Shown here one piece after another: positions 21,708 to 32,168 of a stretch of 64,000 bases of DNA. Numbering within the stretch: position 1 is the first letter of the stretch; the number at the start of each line of letters is the position of its first letter. The notes under the pieces were generated by a model. It worked only from the letters and a program-made list of their open reading frames with translations. It had not been told where the DNA came from and made no database searches. The position numbers and the translations under genes are program-made. Origin of the DNA: Polychytrium aggregatum (Eukaryota; Chytridiomycota; Chytridiomycetes; Polychytriales); the NCBI RefSeq assembly GCF_025602895.1, contig NW_026516227.1, positions 496,001 to 560,000 of the forward strand, given 5' to 3'.

Positions 21708-23865
21708 ATGGAGGCCGATATTGCCAAAGTCAAAGCCAACAACTCGATCGTGTCGGCGTACGAAGCTGTTGTGAGCGGATCTCTCAGCTGGTTTTCGCTA
21801 GGTTGGCATCGGGGGAGGAGATGAAACGGCGTGGGAATGGTTGCGATCAACGAGCCCAGCATTTCCGCTGCGGCGTATTTGATGCCCATCGGTGGGGGCT
21901 CGTCCTCGCTGTGGACTCGTTCTTTCCGATAATGTCTCTTCCGATATCCGACGTGGCTCCTTTGGTTTCTGACATGGTGTCTGCCGATCCCCCTCCCGCG
22001 GACTTGTTCCTTTCCCCACTCGCCCACCAGCATACGAGAGCGACCTGTCGACTGATTTGTGGTATGTCTCCGGCCAAGATACGCAGCCCTGGGTGGCGGT
22101 GAAGCCAAAGCAGATCCAGGAGATTCAATGCGCGATGGAGTGACACCCGACGGTGTATTGACGAATGTTTTGGGCGGAATGTTGCTGCCATTTCATTATC
22201 AGCATTGGCTCGTACGGAGTCGAGGGCATCGAGGAACTCAAGCACACCCTTGCCGCCGGACAGCTGCCAGTTTGCATACGCAAGTGTCGATGGACAGGTC
22301 ATGTTCATCATCTGGGTACCGACCGAGGTGAGAATCCAGATGGAGCTTGATTTGACGACGATTATGGGACTCAAGCCGAGCACCATCGAACACCATCGAA
22401 CACCATCGAGCACCATCGAGCACCATCGATGCTTCAGCTAGTGTCCTTGCCCACCAGTATTATATTGGCCACGGTCCCATCAAGGACTCACTCTCTCGAT
22501 ACTTTGTGCAGGCCACAATGATCCGTCGCGGACAAGCGATGGTCACCGCAAGCATCCTGGGACAGGTCTTCCCCAAGCCCGACATTCAGCTCACGGCCAC
22601 AGCCAAGGTCGAGATCACCCAGTTCCAGCGCAACGAAATCGGATTCCGGGTCCGCCTCTCGCCGTCGCGTGATATGATGGCCGAAGGGAGCGGTGCCTCC
22701 GTCATGATCAGTGCTACTTCTTCTTCTCCGGCATCCGTCACGGACTGTTCTGCTCCACTGACCCGGCGCTCGTCATCGTACAATCCTTCGAGGTCGTCGG
22801 TGACGACGCAGCAGCGCATCAAAGAGGCCCAGAAGCGTATGCAGGACGATCAGAACGAGGTCGTCCGCAGCAAGAGTCGGCAGGAGCGAATGATGATGGA
22901 GCAACGCCGCATGGAGGAGTGTCGGATGTATCAGAAGCTGATCCGGTCGCTCGAGGCGCAGGAGCGGGCCGAAATCGACGAGCTCAAAGCCAATTTTTGC
23001 CGCAGTGTAAGGCCACGCCGATGTGCATGCTTCGGTTCCGTTTGTTCAGCTTGTGGACCTTCCTCGAGAGTCAAAACATGGTTGCCGTCCCCTGGGATCG
23101 AGGATCCCGCAGCGACGATGCCAAGCGACTAACTCCAGTCCCATATGACGAGCAGAAGCCGGAGCTGAGTTGCTGGATCCACCATCAGGCCCCCTGGCAG
23201 GACGATCTGGAGGAGACGATGGGCTGTTGGCGCTGTGAGTACGAGATGGCATCCTCGCTCGTACTCTATAACGGACGAGCGATGTCGACAGCTGTGGGGA
23301 GTGATACCAAGCGCTGGAGACGCAACGCCTGAGTCGGCGACCCAATGCAAGCACCGAGCACTGGAGATAAATCCTGTGTGCATGATGCAAGTACTGACCA
23401 CACTCACTCTGGCCCAACAACCTCTCAGCTGCCGATCTTGAACCTGTATAACCCGGTAAGAATGTGCTTTGAGGGCAGCAAATGGCGCCTGCTTGATAAG
23501 GCGGTCTGCACGAGGTGTCTTTGTGCGATGCAGTTGTGGGATGCGTGTCGCACTTGGTGAAAATGTGGCCTTGGGGTTGCCTCCACCTCGACACTGGGGT
23601 TGCCTCCGCCTCGACACAACCCATTCGTGGTCCGAAACTGACACATCCAAAACAGGATACATCCGCTGCTCCCCCGGTGGCCCAGATCGACCTCACTTCG
23701 GCCAAGATCAGCATAGCGACACCCGACACGGCCATACCCGAGAGCATCAAGGTGATCACGGACCCCGGGACGGCGCGCAGCCAGGAACACTACTTTTACT
23801 TTGAATCGCAGAAGGACAAAGTCAACGCCATTGCTATATTTGAGATCTTTGCAAATGGACAGTGA
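21708..23865 (+). CDS. ADF-H (drebrin/coactosin-like) actin-binding protein with coiled coil
   Basis: Start ATG at 21708 in good context (caaaATGg), MEADIAKVKANNSIVSAYEAV, then GTGAGC at 21771. Later coding blocks: SDLSTDLWYVS, IGSYGVEGIEELKHTLAAGQ, FAYASVDGQVMFIIWVPTE, GPIKDSLSRYFVQATMIRRG, a Ser-rich linker, a charged coiled coil (QQRIKEAQKRMQDDQNEVVR, RMYQKLIRSLEAQERAEIDE), then KPELSCWIHHQAPWQDDLEE and a C-terminal exon ending FESQKDKVNAIAIFEIFANGQ. The first blocks follow the order of an ADF-homology domain as in Abp1/drebrin and coactosin. No SH3 domain is seen; the Cys/Trp/His-rich block and the tail are unrecognised. The blocks ending AAGQ and beginning FAYA lie in adjacent frames without room for an intron (see findings). 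Exon borders are approximate. Confidence 0.65.
22381..22430. repeat. 10-bp tandem array, 5 units, in an intron
   Basis: The unit is caccatcgaa/caccatcgag, five copies from 22381. It lies between the exon ending WVPTE and the next coding block. Confidence 0.9.
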
Positions 23866-24172
23866 ACGCGGGATGGAGTCGGGTTGAATCAGATCGGGTC
23901 GGGTCAGATCAGATCAGGTCAGAGAGAAGCAGAGGGCCGAGGAATTCAAAATCTGGAGACTGGGCCGAGCGAGTCAAAACCCCCCCCCACATCCTATCGG
24001 CACGATGAAACTGAACAGTATATCCTGGTTGGCAATGCAACACAATATAACTCACCAACAGCAGACTCGACGGTCATGGATGCCACTTTGATGTGAGGTG
24101 CTGTCTATCTTTGATGGGTGGATGGATTGCCGTTGCTGGGGCGGGGGCGAGCTCCTCTATCTCAATAAACAC
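23866..24172. other. Tail-to-tail intergenic region
   Basis: 307 bp between the stop codons of the ADF-H and MFS genes. It contains gggtcgggtcagatc-type short repeats just after the ADF-H stop and a run of nine C (23980-23988). No gene is seen. Confidence 0.5.
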
Positions 24173-26726
24173 TCAGCGGGCTGCACGCCCTCTCGTTTCA
24201 ATCGGCAGCCGCGCCATGCACACCCCCGCTGCCGTCAATATAGCGGCGCCGACATAGAGAGGGGCAAAGAGGCTGTGGCGGAGCAGCTGGCCCGTGAGCA
24301 GCGGAGCCATGGTGCCTGTGATGCGGCCGAGCGCAGCGGCGATGCCTGTGGCGGTCCCACGATACTGTGTTCGGCACAAGAGTGAATCGAGACAGGTTAG
24401 CACGAGCGTGTGGGTGCGAGAATGTCTGGTTGCAGCCACAAAGCGCCAGGATGCTTTACCTTGGAGACAAAGACTTCGGGAGTGTAGGCGTAGAGCACAC
24501 CGTACATGACGTTCTGGAGAAGCGACGTGCAACAGCTGGCCGCCAATTGCATGGTGGGTTCGCGACTGAGCGTGAAGAGGAACATGGACGCCGCAGTTCC
24601 AAAGGTTGCCACCGCCATGGTTCCGCGGCGGCCGAACGAACCATTGATGGTATACATGGCTGTCGCGTTGAAGTAGTCAGATCAGCGAGGACCGTCGTGG
24701 CGGTGATTAGCATGTGTCCAGACATTACTGCTGGCGCAAGCCTGTGATCCCAGACCCGTGATCTGATCGTAACAGCAGCAGCGGTGCCACAGATGCAGCC
24801 GGGCGTACCAATGATGGATCCAGGGATGCCGAATATCGACGTGATCACATAGTTGCGATATATTTCGTCGACCGAGATGGGGTTGTTGGGTTCGCCCGAG
24901 TTTCTGCACGAGGGTTCATGGCCGAGCCGATTCAGGTCAGGTGCGGTCGCGTTGAATTGAAAGGAACATACGGACCTGTGTGTCCAGCGATGTGCAGACA
25001 CAGAGTCAGCCTTACCCAAGGTACTTTGGCAGAAACCCGTTGAACATGGTGTATCTGGCGCAAAAGAGGATGTAAGGGGCTGTCAGACGGAAGTGTCGCT
25101 GTGGATGCGGAGTTGGGGCTCGACGGCCATGCTGGCAAAACGAGGCGCCGCATATTGCAGAATCGGCAATGTGCCACATACCCGACTGAGATCAGGGACC
25201 AGATGAGCCAGACCAGAGTGGTGGTGCTGCAGTGTGGGTTGTGTTCGCGTGGCAGGACGGAGAGCGGAGGCAGAGTGAGATGGGGGGGGGTTGTCTCAAA
25301 GTTGCTGGACTTGGACTGATACATGTCCAAGCGACAGAGAGTTCTTGCCACCGGCAGTGTGGAGACAACTGGTGCTTACAGGGCCATGTCATGGCTGAAC
25401 AGCTCGCGGATGTGGGTGAGGCTATCGCTGTAGGCCTGGCGGATCTGGGCCGACATCCGAGACAGCGCCGGAGGATCGCTGACAGCGGCCTGTTCGAGAT
25501 CATGACTGGCGTCCGCGACGTGCTCCAGCTCCAACGTGTGGTCGATCCAGGGCTGAATCAGTGGCCGGATCTCTGAGCCGTTGGCTGCAGAGAGCGACTC
25601 AACGACTTGGACAGCATCCTTGAATCGCTGCTTGTTGATCAAGAACTTTGGCGACTCGAGAAGGCCACCGCGCGTGCCCAGAAAGCGCAGACTCAGAAAC
25701 GACGTGCTGACGAGCCCGAGGCCGGCCATGACAAGTCTCCATCCAAAGTTGCGGGACGAGTCGCAGGGTGCAGAGGATGCACACGAGTACCGTGGGATGA
25801 AGATCCAGCCGAGGAGCGAGGCAACGACCTGGCCGATGGGCCAGAAGCACGACAGCAGCGTCAGCAAGTTCTGGCGAGAGGACGGAATGAACTCAAGAAA
25901 CAGGGCCCCTGGCGCAGATGATTGAAGATCGAGTGAGTTGTCGTTGCCCGCAGTGTCAGGGCACCCTTGGTGCTGATGAGGCAGCATGGCTTGGCGGGGT
26001 GGCCGATACATCAGCCATGAGGGGTTGGTCCAGTGCCTACCGTCGACAGGGAGGTTGCCTCCAACGCCAATGCCGAGACCGAGAATGCAGAAGAGCAGCG
26101 CCGTAAAAGAGCCGGTGACTGCACAGAGGATGCCGAAGACGGAGCCGAGAAGCAGGGTGTAGATGAATGCCGGCCGACGACCAAAGTGGTCGCTGACGAG
26201 GCCCCAGAGCAGCCCGCCGATCATCATGCCGATGAAGAGGAAGCTGGAAACGGGGACGATGGCCGGCGGCGTGAGCGGGAATAGGATGGCGACGTGGGAT
26301 AGGATGGCGACGTGGGATAGGATAGCAACGTGGGATAGGATGACGATCGCAGCTGCAGCACTGGCGGCCATCGCGAATGAGAGGAGCACACCTGATGGTG
26401 ACTCCGATCCAGGTATCCGAGACGCTGAACTCGGCTTGGACAGCCGGCAGAATGACGGCAATGCCTTGAATCCACATGTTGTCTGCCAGCCAGCCGATGC
26501 CACAGCAGGCAAAAATGAACTTGGAGTGGGGCGAGAAGCAAAAGGAAGGATTCAGCGAATCGGGTTGGTGGAGGGATGGCGGCGGCTTGTCTCCATGCTG
26601 CTGCTGCAGACTTGGCGAGTCGGCGACAGCGGGCCGGTGACTCACCCACTGATACCGGCCCATGCCGATGGTCTCCATGACATGGTTCAGCAGGACAAAT
26701 TGGTCATGGCCGGGCAGCAGGGGTTC
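24173..26726 (-). CDS. SV2/SVOP-like major facilitator superfamily transporter
   Basis: Multi-exon; stop TGA at 24173-24175. Blocks in order: LLPGHDQFVLLNHVMETIG with MGRYQW; FIFACCGIGWLADNMW; ILPAVQAEFSVSDTW; SFLFIGMMIGGLLWGLVSDH with FGRRPAF (the MFS loop 2-3 signature DxxGRR type); GLGIGVGGNLPVDG; FLEFIPSSRQNLLTLLSCFW; FGWRLVMAGLG; ESPKFLINK; then TMs 7-12 including NGSFGRRGTMAVATFG and YTPEVFVSK, ending RGTATGIAAALGRITG and LPIETRG. The motif spacing fits the SV2/SVOP and metabolite:H+ symporter branch; the substrate is unknown. The 5' end is uncertain. The exon starting at 26726 has a good acceptor (cgccacag), and a tiny first exon with ATG at 26950 (MEQPSVLQ) would join it in phase but has a poor donor. 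A simple start at 26678 (METIGMGR) is the alternative. Confidence 0.82.
26278..26346. repeat. 18-bp tandem array, about 4 units, in an MFS intron
   Basis: The unit is gggataggatggcgacgt with variants. It lies between the exon ending near 26395 and the exon SFLFIGMM, and stays open in the transporter's frame (ILSHVA repeated). Confidence 0.85.
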
Positions 26727-27355
26727 CTGTGGCGACGGAGAAGGAGCGGGAGCCGGCGGCGCGGTTCAGCACAGCTGGATATCGGATGGTGCTGGGTGTC
26801 AGATGCCGGGATGAGATCGGGCAATTCGACCGAGCAGATGCGAATGGTGAAGGATAGTGTGCAAACGCCCCACGCGAACGACCTCATGCAATCGCCCCCA
26901 TGCGAACGACACCACGCGATCGAGACCTGCAGGACTGAGGGTTGCTCCATCGCAGCATGCGAGATGGGAGAGGAAGAGGGCGACATGCAGACAGAGGCAA
27001 GGGCCGAGAAGGCATGTCCCGGGGCGCGGATGCTGTCATGGGCCGACAGGTCACGGGACGGCTGAGCGTGCGGCTGTGCGGCTGTGCGGCTGTTTGCGCG
27101 GCTGTGGCTATAATTGGCGGGGGTGCTGTGCGACGGCAGGCGCGCGGATCCGCGCGGCGGCGTCACATGGGCGCACAGCACGCGCAGCAGTGCGCAGCAT
27201 CGTGTGGCGCATGTGGCTTGGCGTGTGCGACCGCCGTGCGACCGCGGCAGCGCCGAAGCTCTTTCGGAACTGCCTCTGTGGGCGGCGCCGCTTGTGACGC
27301 GCGGCGGCGAAAAAAAAAGTCCTCGGGCCATTGTGTTCCTTGGCCCGCGCGGCGG

Positions 27356-27363
27356 TATAAAAG
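27356..27363 (+). promoter_or_regulatory. TATA box of the AdoMetDC gene
   Basis: TATAAAAG lies in a GC-rich region about 600 bp upstream of the start codon, and a pyrimidine-rich tract follows. Transcription would begin near 27385-27400, giving a leader of about 570 nt if unspliced. Confidence 0.7.
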
Positions 27364-27607
27364 GCGCTGCGTGCTGTCCCGCCGCCTTCGCCTCCATCTC
27401 GGCTTTCCCTTCTTCCAGCCCGGTCCTGCTGCCCGTTTCTCTGCCGCCGGCTCGTTGCTCGCTCCTCCGTCGCCCGTTGCTCCCGCTCGCCCCTGTGCTC
27501 TCGCTCGCCTCTATCTGTTCTGTCTTTTCCCCCCCGCGCTGCTGTCTCTCCCCGACCCTCCGAGAAGACGCCCCCACACCCCGTTCGTCACAGAGTAGAT
27601 TGGGATT

Positions 27608-27637
27608 ATGAGTTTCCAATCTATCTTGAATCTGTAA
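27608..27637 (+). promoter_or_regulatory. uORF1 in the AdoMetDC leader (9 codons)
   Basis: This is the first ATG after the presumed transcription start. It encodes MSFQSILNL and stops at TAA. Confidence 0.55.
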
Positions 27638-27662
27638 ACCCGCCTACAATCCTCCCTGTGCT

Positions 27663-27809
27663 ATGCTCTTTTCGTCCCAACGAAAGAATCAAGAATCGCG
27701 CTCGTTGAACTCCCCCTCGCTGCCTGACCTCGCCACTCACCCAGCGGATCTATTTTCCACCTGTCCTGAGCTCTTGTTCACTGCTTGCCGTAACCTCAAG
27801 CCACCCTAA
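27663..27809 (+). promoter_or_regulatory. uORF2 in the AdoMetDC leader (48 codons)
   Basis: The second and last ATG before the main start. It encodes 48 residues beginning MLFSSQRKNQE and ending CRNLKPP. It ends 151 nt before the main ATG. A leader intron ending near the tagcctag at about 27880 could remove part of it; this was not resolved. Confidence 0.5.
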
Positions 27810-27960
27810 TATTGCCTACACCCCCGCCTTTTTTTTCACCTAACCCCTACCCTTTGGTCCCCTACCAAATCCCTAGCCTAGCTCCTCCGCTTGTCTAAAG
27901 GCCCCTCGCCGTCCCGCTTCGTCACTCCTCCCTCCCGGTCCAAAATTCTGTTCCATCGCC

Positions 27961-29684
27961 ATGACTCCCGCTCCGCCTCCCTTCCCCACTTTTGGCCCTG
28001 ACATCCCCCACGCTCTCAACAAGCACATCTATCAGTCTCTCGTTGCTCCGCCCACCGAGCACGTCACCCTCTGTGGATTTGAAGGCCCCGAGAAGCTCAT
28101 CGAAGTCTCGTTCAAATACCCGGCCGCTCTCTCTGTGCGTGGAGATGCGCTGAGTGCCCTCGATGCCTTGAGCCTCGACGACGCCCAGAGGGATCTTTTT
28201 GTCGATGATGTGGACGAGCCTCTCTCGCCCTCGGCCGACTCGATCGAGGACGAGTCGACTGCCTCGAGCTGCGCGACCCCGGAGCACGACCAGTGGCACA
28301 GCCGCCGCACGGGCCTCCGAACCGTCCCCCGGGCCGTGTGGGACGACATGCTCGAGATTGTCAAGGCGCGTGTCCTCAGCACCCTCCACAACGAGCATCT
28401 GGATGCCTACCTGCTGAGGTGAGTTGCTGCTTGCCCTCAGCCACCGCGACTACGGACCATGTCGTCTGCGTGAGGTGTGAGATAATATGGATGCGTGGTA
28501 TTTTCACTGCCGCCTATTTGCACTGCCGCCTATTTGCACTGCCGCCTATTTGCACTGTGGACTATTTGCACCGTCCCTGTGGCCTGCAACTCGTGTCTGA
28601 TGGCCCTCTCTCTTTCTCGCCACCATCCAGCGAGTCGTCTCTGTTTGTCTACCCCGACCGGGTCATCATCAAGACCTGTGGCACCACCACCCTCCTCAAC
28701 GCCCTGCCTCGCATTCTCGAGATTGCCAAGGAGTACTGCGGCATGAGCGAGATCGATACGCTCTTCTACTCCCGCAAGGCCTTCTTGTTCCCCGAGAAGC
28801 AGCTGTGGCCCCACGGCCGCTGGGGCGACGAGGTTGCCTATCTGGACGACATGTTCCCCGCAGCCGAGTACGAGACCGGCGGCTATGTCGTTGGCAAGAT
28901 CAACGGAGACCACTGGTGTCTCTACATGGCCACCATGCTTCCGCGCGAGGCGGCCTGCGCTGCCGCTGAGGAGGAGGCCTCCGAGACCTCGTCGATCGAG
29001 GAGCGCCACACTCCCGAGAGCTGCTCCTCTTCCGACTCTGAGAACGACGACGCCCCCGAGGAGGACGAGGTCACTCTCGAGATCATGATGACGGGCCTCG
29101 ACCCCGCAAAGATGAAGCATTTCTGGCGCACCCCCGAGGAGCAGCAGCGTGCCCAGGAAATCGAGCGCGGCGAGTGCGCCAACGACTATGCCTCCGAGTA
29201 CCGCGTCTACAAGGACACGGGCATCCAGTCCATCTACCCAGATGCCAAGGTCGACCACTTCTTGTTCGATCCTTGCGGCTACTCGATCAACGGCATCCTC
29301 GGCAAGCACTACTTTACCTACCACGTCACCCCCGAGGAGATTTGCTCGTACGCCTCCTTCGAGACCACCATTCCCGTCCGCGGCTTCTTCCCGCACAGCC
29401 ACCAGGGCGACGGGTACGACTACGACTCGTTCGAGGAGCTGATCCACAAGGTCATCCAGTCCTTCGGCCCCAGTCAGTTCTCGGTGACGCTCTTCACCCA
29501 CCGCTCTGCAGGCCGCCGCCACGGCGTCAAAGGCACCGGCCTGCTCAACGGCTCGATCGAGGGCTTCAAGCGCAAGGATCGCATCGGCCACTCCCTCGGC
29601 AAGTGGGATCTGATCTTTTGCCACTACGAGAAGGCTGGCGGTAGCCGCGCCGCTGCCCCTAAGGGCGTTCGCCAGCTCCGCTGA
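27961..29684 (+). CDS. SPE2: S-adenosylmethionine decarboxylase proenzyme
   Basis: Two exons, 27961-28418 and 28631-29684, 503 residues. The enzyme makes decarboxylated AdoMet for spermidine and spermine synthesis. It is made as a proenzyme that cleaves itself at Glu-Ser; here the site is LLSESSLFVYP (E154/S155), giving a pyruvoyl group on the alpha subunit. Other family blocks: FEGPEKLIEVSF near the N-terminus, KTCGTTTLLNALPRI, RKAFLFPEKQLWPHG, GYVVGKINGDHWCLY, and YSINGILGKHYFTYHVTPEE. An acidic, Ser-rich insertion (about residues 255-290, near ERHTPESCSSSDSENDD) lengthens the protein relative to the human form of about 334. The intron splits the Ser codon directly before the Glu-Ser cleavage pair. 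A long uORF-bearing leader precedes it. Confidence 0.96.
28505..28568. repeat. 16-bp tandem array, 4 units, in the AdoMetDC intron
   Basis: The unit is cactgccgcctatttg, three exact copies, and a fourth diverged copy (cactgtggactatttg). Confidence 0.9.
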
Positions 29685-29988
29685 ATGGAGCGCTGTCTTA
29701 TTTCTGCCATCAACGAGCAACTTCTCTCCGTCTTCGCTTTTGCAAGCCCTTTCTTTTCTCGTTAGATGCCATAGCGCTTAGTCGATTGAATATATATAAC
29801 CCACAATTTTGTCAAACCCGCGAATGTGCTGCGCTGTGTGAGCTGTTGCTGTATTGAGAATTTCGAACGTGATGAGGTGTGGTGTGGATTGGAGGGATGG
29901 GCACATGGCACTATCCCTCTGCAAAGACCAGGATCCAAGATCCAAGATGCGGTCGATATGGCGGCATCTCTGAGTAGGACCGACCGGC
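29685..29988. other. Tail-to-tail intergenic region
   Basis: 304 bp between the AdoMetDC and lipid phosphatase stop codons. It is A/T-richer than its neighbours, with no gene or repeat. Confidence 0.5.
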
Positions 29989-31518
29989 TCACAAGCCCAG
30001 CACCTGGAATCCATAGGGGACTCCGAAGATGGCCATCCATCCGAGCACAAAGTAGGTGATCATCCTGGTGATGGTCTCCGGCTCGAACTTGGGCAGAGAC
30101 GAAGCCCGCTGTCCCGGTTTGAGGCTGGATTGACTATCGGTCGAGCGTATGGATCAGTTGGTCGAGCGTATGGATCGGTTTGATCAGGCGTATGGATCAG
30201 CCAGCAAGGAAGCGCAGATGGGTTGCATAATGTGAGTTTTGGAGAGAGCATTCCAAGCAGTCGCTCTCTCTGGCAGCCGCTCGTCTCCCACCCATCATCA
30301 CCACAGAAGCGAGCACAATCGAAAAGCCAGGCCCGGATACGTACATGCCGAGCAGGGGAAGGATTTGTCCGCAGAGACGCTTGACGAGCGTTCGGGTCAG
30401 AAACACAACCACCAGACCTCCCACGAGCTTGGCGGTCATAACGGCGACAGCGACTAGCCAGGACGGGCTGGGGCTGGGGCTGGGGCTGGAGCGGGCGATA
30501 TCGTTGCTGACCCCGATGAGATGGGTGTAGTGCCATGAGCCCACCAGCGCCCCGATAGAGGCAGAGGTGGCAGCGACCGAGTCGTGGAAGCAGGGACACG
30601 CCTGGTCGGGCTCCGGGTGGAAGGCGATCGAGAGCACGGCAGCGGGGACTGTGAGCCAGACAGCTGCAATGATAGAGCAGGCACGAATGCCATGGCGGCA
30701 TGGAAGATGAGGGGGCCGTTGGAGGCAGAGTCGAGGTTAGATTGGCTCGCCTACATCCGATGGGAGCTCGTGCCCCTTCGCCGATGCCAAGAACAATGCG
30801 TCCTCTCTCCATATCCAGTTGACGAACCTGGCCACACCGTGTGCGAGATCATATGCTCCATCGACGCCATCCATCCAAAGGCATGAGCCGCTGCCATCAC
30901 GAGTCCAAGCAGCAGCCCCACCGAGACATCCAGGAATCCGTGCATCCCCGTCAGCACCCGGGAGAACGCCATCACGAACGGATACAGGAGCAGGGCGGCG
31001 CCTCCGAGCCAGTAGAGCGGGCCGTTCGAGGCAGCAGGCGCATAGAAGTAAAAGTAGATGAGGGCAAAGAACGAGACGACGGAGGCCTGGGTGGCGTGCG
31101 AGGAGGGCATGCCGTACTCGAGCGAGTGCGAGGACTCGTGTGAGAGCCGCTTCATGTTCGAGAACGACGGCCGGGGCAGCCCGAAATAATCCTTGAGATA
31201 GCCCGAGGCAATGACCGAGTTGAGGAGCAGGAAGGTGAGCGAGTGGATGAACTCGCGGTGCGAGGTGTAAAAATCGTGGTTCCAGTAGAGCAGCGGCAGG
31301 ACGGCCACAAAGAACTCGTGGGTGCCGAGGAACCCGAGATGATACGACGGCACGATCAGCGCCTGCAGCTTGGGATGATGCTGCAGCCACTGGAGCACGG
31401 GCTGCTCGGCCTCGACGATGGCGATCATCTTGCTCCGCAGCCACGACTTTAGCGAGGACGGCGATGGCTGTGTGCTCTTGGGATGCATGTGGTTGTGGTG
31501 GTGGTGGTGGTGAGGCAT
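29989..31518 (-). CDS. LCB3: Sphingoid-base 1-phosphate phosphatase (PAP2 family)
   Basis: Exon 1 (31518-30828) and exon 2 (from 30663) join in phase. A last exon ends at 29989 with the terminus GWMAIFGVPYGFQVLGL; the junction before it is not fully resolved. All three PAP2/phosphatidic-acid-phosphatase motifs are present in exon 1: KDYFGLPRP (109-117), PSSH (138-141) and SRVLTGMH (186-193). The spacing and the multi-pass hydrophobic profile match ER dihydrosphingosine/sphingosine-1-phosphate phosphatases (yeast Lcb3/Ysr3, animal SGPP). The N-terminus has a His-rich stretch (HHHHHHNHMH). The enzyme should recycle long-chain base phosphates to long-chain bases in ceramide metabolism. Dolichyl or other lipid phosphates are a less likely substrate. 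Confidence 0.85.
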
Positions 31519-32168
31519 GATGGGCGGTGAGTTTGAGCGAGTCGATGGGGGGGGTGTTAGGCGAGCATCCGAGGGGATAAGAGAGTCTGAGGTGACCAGC
31601 GGCAGACCAAGCGCCAGATAGCAGCAATCCCGCCGAGCGAGGCAGAGGCGGTCCTCAAAAGCGCCGGAAAAAATAAGCAAGCAGGAAGCAGACATGTCGC
31701 ACGATCCCGGAAAAGGGAAGCGGGTCTGCCATGGAAACCAAGGGAAACCAAAGGAAACCAAGAGCCTGCGAAGGGGCAGGATACACCGGACTGGATCTGG
31801 CGAAGGGTCGGGATACACCAGCCCGGGATGGACCGGGGCCAAACACTTGTGCGGGATCTGGGCTGGGTGCATCACATCCGCTTAGCATGCGGCAGTGCTC
31901 CAACTCAAAGTCTGTGGTGCACGCATCGTATCAGAGATCGTATTGATAAGACAGCGGCTGTACATCACAGACCGATACAATGCCCCAGCCTCAGCTGCGG
32001 ATTCAAGGAGAAGCCTCGCCTCGCCACCCAAGACGAGATGTCAGACGCCGAGGTGCCCAGACCAGTGCCAGACGGCCTGCCGATTGCATGGTGGCTCTAT
32101 CGAACACTGGCCTAGCCCATAGCGCTCGCTCTTGCTCCTCGGCGATGCAAACTCATGCAAGTCATGCA
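31519..32168. other. Upstream region of LCB3-type gene
   Basis: 650 bp. It includes eight G (31545-31552), a 10-bp array (31733-31762) and no gene. Confidence 0.5.
31733..31762. repeat. 10-bp tandem array, 3 units
   Basis: The unit is ggaaaccaag/ggaaaccaaa, three copies. Confidence 0.85.

Noticed and set aside
26687-27619. 310-codon minus-strand frame upstream of the MFS gene
   Set aside because: Overlaps the AdoMetDC promoter and TATA box; composition is Arg/Ser/Ala noise. Only its final part may include a tiny MFS exon.
28530-29720. 396-codon minus-strand frame opposite AdoMetDC
   Set aside because: Shadow of the AdoMetDC exon; Val/Leu/Ala-rich low-information translation with no family features.
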